Assembly (NCBI GenBank): GCA_958442925.1
Contig: CAUCIO010000027.1
Coordinates: 1 to 18,237, forward strand
Length of the DNA stretch: 18,237 nucleotides
Direction: 5' to 3'
DNA from: an uncultured Clostridium sp.
GTDB taxonomy: Bacteria > Bacillota > Clostridia > Lachnospirales > Lachnospiraceae
Both the position numbers and the translations under genes were made by a program. Shown piece by piece: positions 7,698-14,381 of this stretch (its first letter is position 1; each line of letters opens with the position of its first letter). The notes under the pieces were generated by a model. It was given only the letters and a program-made list of their open reading frames with translations, ran no database searches and was not told the DNA's origin.

Positions 7698-7726
7698 ATT
7701 CTAGCACAGATTTCAGGCGCTGCCAA
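7698..7726 (-). promoter_or_regulatory. Promoter for the CmpB-type gene
   Basis: Minus strand: TTGGCA (7726-7721), 17 bases, then TAGAAT (7703-7698). Each hexamer is one base off consensus. The start would fall near 7691, giving a leader of about 24 bases before ATG 7667 with its AGGAGGT. This makes the CmpB gene an independent transcription unit. Confidence 0.65.
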
Positions 7727-7737
7727 AATATTTTATA

Positions 7738-8574
7738 CTATTTTCCCAGCTGCTCTCTAAGTGCCCTCACTCGATCCATAAATTCCTTCGTGCGCTCAAA
7801 GCTGACTGGATTTTTCCAGTTATTATCTTCCTTAAACCAGCTTCCAATAATCGCCCCATCGGCTGCGTCTAAAAGCTCATGGACATTGCCGCTGTTTAAT
7901 CCACTTCCAATCAAAATTGGGAGGCTGACTGACTTCTTACACTTTAAAATATTTTCTACTGTAGGCGGTGTTCCTGTATCAAATCCTGTCACAATTACTG
8001 CATCCCCATCCTGTGCTTCCACATCCATAGCCTGCTCCTCTACACTTCTGTCGTGGATAATAAAATGGCTGCCATGCTTTACATTTACATCACATAAAGC
8101 CAAGATGTGATCTGCACCCAGATTTTTCCGCATTCTGGATACTTTCGCTCCCATAGCATTGATAAAGCCTGACTGAGAAACAAAGGAATTACACCACTCG
8201 AAGACTCTGATCCACTCTGCTCCCGCTGCTGCCGCACAGGCTATAGCACAGTCCGCCCCGTTCATATGGCATTCTGCTCCGACGGGAATAGAAACCTGCT
8301 TTCTCACCTCATAGACGCCTACCGCCAGAGCTGCCGCCGTCTCATATCCCATGTCTTCTGGACGCAGATAGGGAATATCCCACATATTTTCCACCTGCAC
8401 ACCATCTACTCCGGCTGCCTCCAGTTTTTTGGCCTCTTCCACAGCAATTTCTAAAATTTTATCCATTCCCATGGAAATCGGATCATAGCCTGGAGAGCCT
8501 GGAAGCGGGCGCAGATGCACCATGCCTATAATCGGTTTTTTATTTGCGAATACATCATTCAGTTTTCGTTTCAT
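7738..8574 (-). CDS. BtpA/SgcQ family protein (PF03437)
   Basis: Predicted cytosolic TIM-barrel protein of 278 residues, from ATG 8574 just 3 bases after the MarR stop. Family signs are the N-terminal PIIGMVHLRPLPGSP (about 14-28), GVDGVQVENMWDIPY, IPVGAECHMNGADCAIACAA, a long EWIRVFEWCNSF stretch, DAVIVTGFDTGTPP, and ILIGSGLNSGNVHELLDAADGAIIGSWFK near the end, which resembles a phosphate-binding loop of TIM-barrel enzymes. BtpA was linked to photosystem I assembly in cyanobacteria, while E. coli SgcQ sits in a sugar-phosphate operon; a role with a sugar-derived substrate fits better here, with a PfkB kinase upstream. The reaction is not established. Confidence 0.85.
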   Translation of the reverse strand: MKRKLNDVFANKKPIIGMVHLRPLPGSPGYDPISMGMDKILEIAVEEAKKLEAAGVDGVQVENMWDIPYLRPEDMGYETAAALAVGVYEVRKQVSIPVGAECHMNGADCAIACAAAAGAEWIRVFEWCNSFVSQSGFINAMGAKVSRMRKNLGADHILALCDVNVKHGSHFIIHDRSVEEQAMDVEAQDGDAVIVTGFDTGTPPTVENILKCKKSVSLPILIGSGLNSGNVHELLDAADGAIIGSWFKEDNNWKNPVSFERTKEFMDRVRALREQLGK

Positions 8575-8577
8575 TTC

Positions 8578-9087
8578 TTATTTCTCCATTAATTTCTGAG
8601 GAGTTGTAGTAAAATAGTTGTAGCTTCTCTCTACATCAAGTCCTATCAGTTCATTCATTTTCTTTTGAATCTGAATATATTTTTTCAGCTCCTCCTCTGT
8701 AAAGTCAAATAGTTCCTGAGAGTTATGTTCATATGACAGACGGTCAAAATTTTCGTGATGATCGTAAATAACCATTCCTTCCTCTGTGAGATACAACTTA
8801 TATTCTCTGTTATTCTGCTTATTTCTCTCCTGGCGGACCCAGTTTTTTCCCACCAGCTTTTTGACCATCTGAGAGCAGGCGCTTTTTGTCTTCTTCAGTA
8901 TCTTTGATGCCTCTGTCACTGTAATGCCAGTATGCTGTCCAATACACTGAATCAGATGTGCCTCTGACTGATAAAGCACCACATTGCCGTAATCGTGAGG
9001 CAGGCTGTCATACTCTCTCATCAATTCATATGTTTCCTTTAACTCTTTCATTATATCGCAATAGATTGAATATCTGTTTTTATCCAT
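8578..9087 (-). CDS. MarR-family transcriptional regulator
   Basis: 169-residue winged-helix regulator from ATG 9087. The DNA-binding core lies at about 54-104: GITVTEASKILKKTKSACSQ, MVKKLVGKNWVRQE, then the wing NREYKLYLTEEG. Helical flanks at both ends (about 7-27 and 125-150) fit the dimerisation region. It is 3 bases upstream of the BtpA-family gene, so the two are almost certainly co-transcribed, and MarR proteins commonly control their own operon. The Shine-Dalgarno is mediocre (GGGCGG 10 bases upstream). Two tandem copies of a 10-mer precede it and could be its operator. The ligand is unknown. Confidence 0.88.
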   Translation of the reverse strand: MDKNRYSIYCDIMKELKETYELMREYDSLPHDYGNVVLYQSEAHLIQCIGQHTGITVTEASKILKKTKSACSQMVKKLVGKNWVRQERNKQNNREYKLYLTEEGMVIYDHHENFDRLSYEHNSQELFDFTEEELKKYIQIQKKMNELIGLDVERSYNYFTTTPQKLMEK

Positions 9088-9101
9088 TCTGCATTCCGCC
9101 C

Positions 9102-9122
9102 TTTTACCTTTATTTTACCTTT
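9102..9122. repeat. Tandem 10-mer TTTTACCTTT, two copies, upstream of marR-type gene
   Basis: TTTTACCTTT at 9102-9111 and again at 9113-9122, an 11-base period (about one helical turn), lies 15-35 bases upstream of the MarR start codon. On the coding strand it reads AAAGGTAAAA twice and includes a TAAAAT that could serve as -10. The spacing suits a protein bound on one face of the helix. The repeat is seen directly; the operator role is inference. Confidence 0.4.
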
Positions 9123-9151
9123 GCCCGGACGAAATGCTTCCCATCCATGCC

Positions 9152-9189
9152 AAAGGCGGCGGAACTGTTTTTTCACCCCCGCCGCCTTT
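9152..9189 (-). terminator. GC-rich stem-loop ending the malY-transporter-kinase operon
   Basis: Perfect 11-pair stem AAAGGCGGCGG (9152-9162) with CCGCCGCCTTT (9179-9189) and a 16-base loop, starting 1 base after the kinase stop codon. On the minus strand only TTT follows, so it lacks a proper U-tract. It may be a weak terminator or an mRNA 3'-end stabiliser. Confidence 0.6.
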
Positions 9190-9190
9190 A

Positions 9191-10108
9191 TTATAATACA
9201 TCCTCCATAAAAGGGATAGAGCTTTGAGCTCCTTTCTTCTGCACGCATAGGCTGGCAGCACGATTTGCATACCGAACCGCCTCCGGGAGTGTCTCTCCTA
9301 AGGACAGGCGGGCAGCCAGACTTCCTATGAAGGTATCTCCCGCTGCCGTAGTATCTACTGCGTGGACTTTAATTCCTGGTTCATGAACCATCTGTCCCTG
9401 ATACTCATAGACTGCTCCCTGACTTCCCATAGAAACTATCGGGGTTTTAATTCCCCTTTTTTTCAGTATTTCCACTGCTGCTCCGGCCGCCTCAGGAGAA
9501 GTGACAGAAATCCCGGTCAGCATCTCTGTTTCCACCTCATTGGGTTTTAAAATATCAATTCTCTCTGCCAGTTTTGGCGTAAGCTTAGAATAATCATTGG
9601 CTGACGGATCAACTATCAGAAGACAGCCATATTGTTTTGCCATTCTGGTCACCTGTTCCAGTACCTCCTCTGGATATTCTAAGGTGGTCATCACAATCTG
9701 GCTCTCCTGAAACAAAGATTCATACTGAACAAAATCTTCCGCTCTATTTCTCCCATTTACTCCCAGAGAACAGAGGCAGCGGTTTCCTCCATTCCGTTCC
9801 ACCCACACAAATGCAGTCCCCGTCTTTGAAGAGGAATCTGTTATTAAATGGTTTGTATCTATCCGGTCTTTGCGGAAACTTTCCTTTAATGTACGGGCAT
9901 AATCATCGTCAGCAATCCGCCCTAAAAGAGTCACTTTCGCTCCTGCTCTGGCTGCGGCTGCCGCCTGATTTCCTCCCTTTCCACCTGGATTCGCCTGATA
10001 GTCCTCATCTGTATAAACGGTTTCTCCTTCTCTTGGAGCCCTTTCACACCGGACAGAGAGATCCATAATCAGAGAACCCAGAACCAGAATCTTGCCTGCC
10101 TGCTCCAT
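9191..10108 (-). CDS. PfkB-family carbohydrate kinase (ribokinase-like)
   Basis: Cytosolic sugar kinase, 305 residues. The frame extends to a TTG at 10126, but I prefer ATG 10108 because GGAGG precedes it at a suitable distance. Ribokinase-like motifs are present: GSLIMDLSVR near the N-terminus, sugar-binding NPGGKGGNQA at 40-49, DPSANDY, KPNEVETEMLTG, and the catalytic anion-hole motif DTTAAGDTF with Asp258 as the expected base. A ribokinase-type substrate (ribose or a related pentose or nucleoside sugar) is plausible but not proven. It follows the GlnQ-type ATPase gene by 19 bases and is the last gene of that operon, an unusual place for a ribokinase; the MarR-BtpA pair downstream may be related. 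Confidence 0.87.
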   Translation of the reverse strand: MEQAGKILVLGSLIMDLSVRCERAPREGETVYTDEDYQANPGGKGGNQAAAAARAGAKVTLLGRIADDDYARTLKESFRKDRIDTNHLITDSSSKTGTAFVWVERNGGNRCLCSLGVNGRNRAEDFVQYESLFQESQIVMTTLEYPEEVLEQVTRMAKQYGCLLIVDPSANDYSKLTPKLAERIDILKPNEVETEMLTGISVTSPEAAGAAVEILKKRGIKTPIVSMGSQGAVYEYQGQMVHEPGIKVHAVDTTAAGDTFIGSLAARLSLGETLPEAVRYANRAASLCVQKKGAQSSIPFMEDVL

Positions 10109-10127
10109 TGTGCCCCTCCTTCCCAAT

Positions 10128-10859
10128 TTAATCCAGATAGCTTAAAAACTGAGTAATACGCTCATTATTCATAGATGTCAGTTCCTCATAGCTTCCCTTC
10201 GCTAAAATCGTTCCCTTCTCCACAAAAACGACCTGATCACTGACTTCTCTGGCAAATGACATATTATGGGTGACCACAAGAATTGTATAATTTTCCTGTG
10301 ACAAATCCCGGATCAAACTTAAAATTCCGGCTCCCAGCTCTGGATCCAGGGCACTGGTCGGCTCATCAAACAGCAAGATCTCCGGCTTCATAGCCAGGGC
10401 TCTGGCAATGGCCACTCTCTGCTGCTGTCCTCCGGAAAGCTGACTTGGAAGACTGTCCCACTTATCTTTCAGCCCCACCTTTTCAAGAAGTGCCATGGCT
10501 TCTTCACGAGCTGTCTTTTTGTCCTTCTTCAGTACTGTAACAGGACCTTCTATAATATTTTCTATGGCATTCATATGTGGAAACAAGTTGAATCCCTGGA
10601 ACACCATGCCGGTCCGTTTGGTAAATGCCGCTTTTTCTTTTCTCGAAAGCTTTCCCGGAAAACGGAGAGTACTTCCGTCCAGAATAATCTCCCCGGAATC
10701 CGGTGTTTCTAACAGATTCATACACCGCAAAAGAGTGGATTTTCCAGAACCAGAGGAGCCTATGATAGCTGTGGTTTTCCTCGATTCAATTTCCAGATTA
10801 ATATCCTTCAGTACGTGATTATCTCCAAAATACTTGTTTAAGTGTCTGATCTCCAGCAT
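10128..10859 (-). CDS. Polar amino acid ABC transporter ATP-binding protein (GlnQ/TcyC type)
   Basis: ATPase of an amino acid importer, 243 residues from ATG 10859 with an AGGAGGAGC Shine-Dalgarno 5 bases away. Motifs: Walker A GSSGSGKST (34-42), Q-loop MVFQGFNLFPHM, signature LSGGQQQR (141-148), Walker B ILLFDEPTSALDPE (from 161), and H-loop VVTHNM. FQGFNLFPHMNAIENI is typical of the GlnQ/HisP/TcyC group. It lies 9 bases after the permease gene. The neighbouring C-S lyase suggests sulfur amino acids such as cystine as substrate; this is context only. Confidence 0.94.
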   Translation of the reverse strand: MLEIRHLNKYFGDNHVLKDINLEIESRKTTAIIGSSGSGKSTLLRCMNLLETPDSGEIILDGSTLRFPGKLSRKEKAAFTKRTGMVFQGFNLFPHMNAIENIIEGPVTVLKKDKKTAREEAMALLEKVGLKDKWDSLPSQLSGGQQQRVAIARALAMKPEILLFDEPTSALDPELGAGILSLIRDLSQENYTILVVTHNMSFAREVSDQVVFVEKGTILAKGSYEELTSMNNERITQFLSYLD

Positions 10860-10868
10860 AAGCTCCTC

Positions 10869-11573
10869 CTACCCCTGGCTGTCTGTAATTTCCTTGATTT
10901 TCTTTTTCTCATGCGGCGTCAGCATCAGCTTATCCTCTGTTTTCTTCTGGACATAATTCAGTATCGTACAGAAAATCAGATAAATAAAGCCTACCTCTAT
11001 ATACATTAACAGCGGTTCATAATTACGGGCGGTAATTCGCTGTGTTGTAAGAAACATCTCTGGAATTGTAATATTAGCCGCCAGAGAAGTGTCCTTCACC
11101 AAGGCAATAAAACTGTTAAACAGAGGCGGCACAGAAATCTTCACCGCCTGCGGCAGGATAATGCGGATCAGCTGCTGCGGATAGCTCATTCCCAGAGACA
11201 TGGCCGCCTCCCACTGTCCTTTCGGTATAGAAAGAATAGCTGCCCTGAAAATCTCTGAGCTGTAGGCACCTATACTTAAAGAAAATACAAGAATTCCTGC
11301 TGGCATAGGTTCGATTACAATTCCCACCTTGGGAAGTCCAAAAAACACAAGGAACAGCTGTACCAGCAGAGGCGTTCCTCTGATAATCCACACATACAGT
11401 TCACACAGCTTGTTTAATACCGGCACTCTGGAAACACGGATTACGGCAACAACCACTGCCAAAAGGGTTCCGAGGACAAATGCAATCAATGTCAGCGGTA
11501 TCGTGTAGGAAATTCCTGCCTTTAAAATAGGCCAAAAAGATTCTGTCAATATTTCAATCGCGCGTGCATCCAT
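10869..11573 (-). CDS. Polar amino acid ABC transporter permease (GlnP/TcyB type)
   Basis: Inner-membrane subunit of 234 residues from ATG 11573, with AGGAGG 9 bases upstream. Membrane segments fall near 15-45, 60-78, 88-110, 145-165 and 187-205. The HEQ-family signature is clear: GTPLLVQLFLVFFGLP (about 76-91), SIGAYSSEIFRAAILSIPKGQWEAAMSLGMS with the EAA loop, and ILPQAVKISVPPLFNSFIALVKDTSLA. The C-terminus is charged. It lies 27 bases after the binding-protein gene and 9 before the ATPase gene. A single permease is usually enough, as a homodimer, in this transporter type. Confidence 0.93.
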   Translation of the reverse strand: MDARAIEILTESFWPILKAGISYTIPLTLIAFVLGTLLAVVVAVIRVSRVPVLNKLCELYVWIIRGTPLLVQLFLVFFGLPKVGIVIEPMPAGILVFSLSIGAYSSEIFRAAILSIPKGQWEAAMSLGMSYPQQLIRIILPQAVKISVPPLFNSFIALVKDTSLAANITIPEMFLTTQRITARNYEPLLMYIEVGFIYLIFCTILNYVQKKTEDKLMLTPHEKKKIKEITDSQG

Positions 11574-11600
11574 TCCATTTATCCTCCTTTGGTTCTATCC

Positions 11601-12495
11601 CTATTTCTCTGTCAGTTCCTCTAAGGTCATCTCTCTGGAGAAGTCCTTTCCAAGATATTTTTCAGAAAGGTCTGTCAGAGTTCCCTCCTCGGAAAGCTCT
11701 GCAATCGCATTGTTCACAGCCTCTAACAGATCTTCATTTCCCTTTGGAATCGGAATAGCCACTGTGTCAGGAGTCTCCTGAACAGCTACGATCTTGATGG
11801 GAGTATCAGGCTTCTGAGCCAGATAATCATTAAAAGCAATCGTATTATTGATCACGCAGTCCGTTCTTCCAGCCAGCAGAAGCTCAATATCCTTGCTGAA
11901 GGTATCGGAAGCTGTAATATCCATGCCGTACTGCTCTGCAATTCCTGCATAGTTACTGGAAATATTTAAGGATGTTTTCTTCCCTTCTGCGCTCTCCCAG
12001 TCTGTACTCCAGTGTAATCAGAGCAATGTAGCTGTACAGATACGGATCACTGAAATCGTATTTCTCCTTTCTTTCCGGAGTCACACCTACCTGATTCAGT
12101 ACCAGATCTACAGTCCCCGTATCGAGAGAAGTCAGAAGTCCCTCCCAGGTAATCTCGGAGTATTCCGTCTCCACACCCATCTTATCACCAATCATTTTGG
12201 CTACTTCTACATCATAGCCACAAAGTGTATCGCTCTCATCGTGGTAGGTAAATGGTTTATATGTTCCCTCTGTACCAACCTTTAAAACGCCTGCATCCAG
12301 AATATTCTGATATCTTCCAGAACCCTCTGCCTCTTTTTTCTCTCCGTCCTTCTCTCCTTCTGATGCAGCAGTCTCCTGTACCCCGGTGCTTTCAGCTGCC
12401 TTGGTTGTCTCCTTCGCCTTTTCCTGGGAACCGCATCCTGCCAGTGCTGCTGCCATCATAAGTGCTGCTGCCAGTGCCAAACCTTTCTTTTTCAT
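11601..12495 (-). pseudogene. Polar amino acid ABC transporter binding lipoprotein, split by a frameshift near 12000
   Basis: Family-3 substrate-binding lipoprotein. The start at ATG 12495 has AAGGAGG upstream; the signal MKKKGLALAAALMMAAALAGC gives lipid-anchored Cys21, then a Glu/Lys/Thr linker. Ligand-domain sequence follows: LKVGTEGTYKPFTYHD, LCGYDVEVAKMIGDKMGVE, WEGLLTSLDTGTVDLVLNQV, KYDFSDPYLYSYIALITLE. There the frame breaks and soon reaches a stop. The -1/+1-shifted frame continues directly with STDWESAEGKKTSLNIS, YAGIAEQYGMDI, DIELLLAGRTDCVINN and the normal C-terminus ending at TAG 11601. The shift equals one extra base modulo 3, near 12001-12015, with no slippery run. All else looks intact and the rest of the operon is undamaged, so a sequence error or very recent mutation is likely. 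Confidence 0.88.
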
Positions 12496-12551
12496 GTCCC
12501 TTTTTCCTCCTTTATCTTTATTAAAATATTAATTGGGATCTCGTATTTTCT

Positions 12552-13724
12552 CTAAAACAATTCCCTCATCCGCTCCAAGGCTGTCTGTATCACACATCGT
12601 GGAGCTGCAATATTCATGCGTACAAATCCCTCTCCATCTGCTACAAACTGCTCTCCGCCTTCAATCAGAAGTCCGTTTTTCAAAAATCTGGTTACCATCT
12701 CTTCATGTGCCAGACCGCAATTTCTCATATCAATCCAAGCCAGATATGTTCCTTCAGGCACTGTAAAGGAAACATCTTTCATATAAGTTTTGATATACTC
12801 CTCCATCATCTGGAATGTCCCATCCAGATACTGGTTCAGAGCATCCGCCCAGCCTCCGGCTTTGGTATAAGCAGCTTCTGCTGCTGCTACAGAAATAGGA
12901 TTAGGCATATAGTGGTATCGTTTCTCCCACTCTTCTCTCAACTGTTTATCAGGAATCATAATATTAGACAGATGGTTTCCTGCCAAATTAAATGTCTTAC
13001 TGGGAGATGTACATACAATCAGATTTTTCTCTTCTGGAAACAGGCCTGCCAGAGAAATATGTCTTTTTCCCCCTCTGATCAGATCCCCATGAATCTCATC
13101 ACTGATCACTGCTACCTCATGCCTCTGGCAGATATCCATCACAGCTGTCAATTCCTCTTTCGTCCACACGCGTCCGGAAGGATTATGGGGGCTGCAGAAA
13201 ATTAATACCTTATTCTCTGGATCGGACGCTTTTTTCTCCAGATCCTCTAAATCAATTTCATACCGTCCATTTTTTAAAAGAAGCGGCGAAAATACTGGTT
13301 TCATACCCTGGGTCCTGATAGAATTGTAAAATGGTGTATACGCCGGAGTATGAAGAATCACCCCGTCTCCTGGCTGAGCCATCAGGCTAAGGGCATGAAG
13401 CACTGCCGGAACTACACCAGAATCTATCACTATTTCCTCTTTTTTTACCTTCCATCCATGGCGTTTTTCCATCCAGCTGCAGACTGCCTCATAGTAAGAA
13501 GAATCATAAATATTTGTATAACCAAAAATTCCTTCCTCCACTCTCGCTTTCATAGCCTCTACAATTTCTGGAGCCGTCTGAAAGTCCATATCTGCAATCC
13601 ACAGCGGGATCTTATCTTCCGGCGCTTCTGGTGCAAATTTTAATGCTCCGTCATATTTTTCACTGTTTGTATGAATCCGGTTAACTTTTTTATCAAATTC
13701 ATAGAATGATACTTCTGTGTGCAT
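12552..13724 (-). CDS. MalY/PatB family PLP-dependent C-S lyase / aminotransferase
   Basis: Cytosolic PLP enzyme (fold type I, aminotransferase class I/II), 390 residues from ATG 13724. The MalY/PatB group cleaves cystathionine or cysteine conjugates to a thiol, pyruvate and ammonia. Visible signs: N-terminal KIPLWIADMDFQTAPEI (about 38-54), IVIDSGVVPAVLHAL, CSPHNPSGRVWTKEEL with Asn181, the PLP-ring Asp209 in ISDEIHGDL, and the Schiff-base Lys243 in TSPSKTFNLAGNH. The C-terminus GFVRMNIAAPRCVIQTALERM carries the substrate-carboxylate Arg. Length is normal for the family. It heads the operon and the binding-protein gene follows 56 bases later; lyase plus polar amino acid transporter points to cystine/cystathionine use (inference). 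Strong promoter upstream. Confidence 0.91.
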   Translation of the reverse strand: MHTEVSFYEFDKKVNRIHTNSEKYDGALKFAPEAPEDKIPLWIADMDFQTAPEIVEAMKARVEEGIFGYTNIYDSSYYEAVCSWMEKRHGWKVKKEEIVIDSGVVPAVLHALSLMAQPGDGVILHTPAYTPFYNSIRTQGMKPVFSPLLLKNGRYEIDLEDLEKKASDPENKVLIFCSPHNPSGRVWTKEELTAVMDICQRHEVAVISDEIHGDLIRGGKRHISLAGLFPEEKNLIVCTSPSKTFNLAGNHLSNIMIPDKQLREEWEKRYHYMPNPISVAAAEAAYTKAGGWADALNQYLDGTFQMMEEYIKTYMKDVSFTVPEGTYLAWIDMRNCGLAHEEMVTRFLKNGLLIEGGEQFVADGEGFVRMNIAAPRCVIQTALERMRELF

Positions 13725-13772
13725 AGAATTTTGCCTTTCATTGATTAATGTGCTTAACCTTTTACCTGATTA

Positions 13773-13801
13773 ACTATATCATATTATCCAAATATTGTCA
13801 A
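13773..13801 (-). promoter_or_regulatory. Strong promoter for the malY-transporter-kinase operon
   Basis: Minus strand: consensus -35 TTGACA (13801-13796), 17 bases, then -10 TATAGT (13778-13773). The start would be near 13766, about 42 bases before ATG 13724. It is among the best promoters in the window and is overlapped by the dyad at 13783-13813. Confidence 0.8.
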
Positions 13802-13813
13802 TAATCGGATAAT
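13783..13813. promoter_or_regulatory. Dyad ATTATCC-N17-GGATAAT overlapping the malY promoter
   Basis: Perfect 7-base arms at 13783-13789 and 13807-13813. The left arm lies in the promoter spacer and the right arm just upstream of the -35, so the pair brackets the -35 box and would suit a repressor. Seen directly; the regulator is unknown. Confidence 0.45.
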
Positions 13814-13831
13814 GTTTTGTGCTATTTGTAT

Positions 13832-13859
13832 AATCTATAAGTAATTTTATTTATAGATT
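13832..13859. promoter_or_regulatory. Dyad AATCTATAA-N10-TTATAGATT between the divergent units
   Basis: Perfect 9-base inverted repeat (13832-13840 and 13851-13859). It lies about 80 bases upstream of the malY start point and about 110 upstream of the rightward one, and could act on either. Its core ATCTATA/TATAGAT matches the dyad at 3604-3620. Confidence 0.45.
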
Positions 13860-13922
13860 TATTATTTAAACAATTCTTTTCTCTGCAGTTGATAAACCAG
13901 CCCCACCGCTCATTTTTTTCCA

Positions 13923-13951
13923 TTGCCAACCCCGCCCTTTTCCGTTATAAT
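13923..13951 (+). promoter_or_regulatory. Promoter for the LTA-synthase-like operon
   Basis: TTGCCA (13923-13928), 17 bases, perfect TATAAT (13946-13951). The start falls near 13958, giving a leader of about 45 bases before the GTG at 14004. Four ATGT units with about a 10-base period overlap the start site. Confidence 0.75.
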
Positions 13952-13990
13952 CATGTCGTATTATGTCAAATTCATGTAAATTATGTAAAA
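13951..13990. repeat. Four phased ACAT/ATGT repeats at the start site of the LTA-synthase-like operon
   Basis: Read on the minus strand the stretch gives TTTACAT, TTTACAT, TTGACAT and CGACAT, with the ACAT cores spaced 9, 11 and 10 bases. That is the layout of Pho boxes (TTnACA direct repeats bound by PhoP/PhoB response regulators). Overlap with the predicted start would imply repression. The repeats are seen; the regulator is inference. Confidence 0.4.
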
Positions 13991-14003
13991 CGGAGGAATT
14001 GCA

Positions 14004-14381
14004 GTGTTTTCATTTATTTATCTGTTCTGTCCGCCTGCCCTGGCTCTTCTGATTTATGAGCGAATGGAATTCAGGCGGGCAGCTTTTGTAGAGGAGCACA
14101 AGCGCAGAGAGGGCAGTCTGGAATGGCTGGTCAATCTGCTCTTAAAATACCTGGCTTTCACAGCTGTGGTAAACGGGGCGGCCCTGGCTGTGGCTTCCAC
14201 CTTCATGCCTATCAGCTCCATGACATCAGGCGGACATTTTGCAGACAATATTTTTTCTGTCCGCTATCTGCTGACTGCCTGCGGTACGGCTGTCATTCTG
14301 TCAGTAACAGCTAAAATCATTTCCTTTAATTTAAGCATTTCAGTAGAGCAGAAAAAGAGGGTGGATAATCATGAAAGCTAA
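14004..14381 (+). CDS. Small membrane protein coupled to the LTA-synthase-like gene
   Basis: 125-residue protein starting at GTG 14004, chosen because CGGAGGAA lies 7 bases upstream and no better ATG exists. About three hydrophobic segments: 1-18 (FIYLFCPPALALLIY), about 46-66 (LLKYLAFTAVVNGAALAVA) and about 86-107 (VRYLLTACGTAVILSVTAKIIS), with a basic, charged loop RMEFRRAAFVEEHKRREG between the first two. No family recognised. Its last 11 bases overlap the start of the LTA-synthase-like gene, so the two are translationally coupled. It may supply membrane helices to its partner, which has only three where LtaS has five; this is inference. Confidence 0.75.
   Translation: MFSFIYLFCPPALALLIYERMEFRRAAFVEEHKRREGSLEWLVNLLLKYLAFTAVVNGAALAVASTFMPISSMTSGGHFADNIFSVRYLLTACGTAVILSVTAKIISFNLSISVEQKKRVDNHES

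Noticed and set aside
10109..10126. TTG start for the PfkB kinase
   Set aside because: The ATG at 10108 has the better-placed GGAGG and gives a normal ribokinase N-terminus.
12000..12015. Programmed frameshift in the polar amino acid binding protein
   Set aside because: No slippery heptamer, stimulatory structure or precedent for this family is visible.
12705..13205. Plus-strand open frame opposite the MalY/PatB gene
   Set aside because: The minus-strand protein has a full set of PLP-enzyme motifs; the plus-strand translation resembles nothing.
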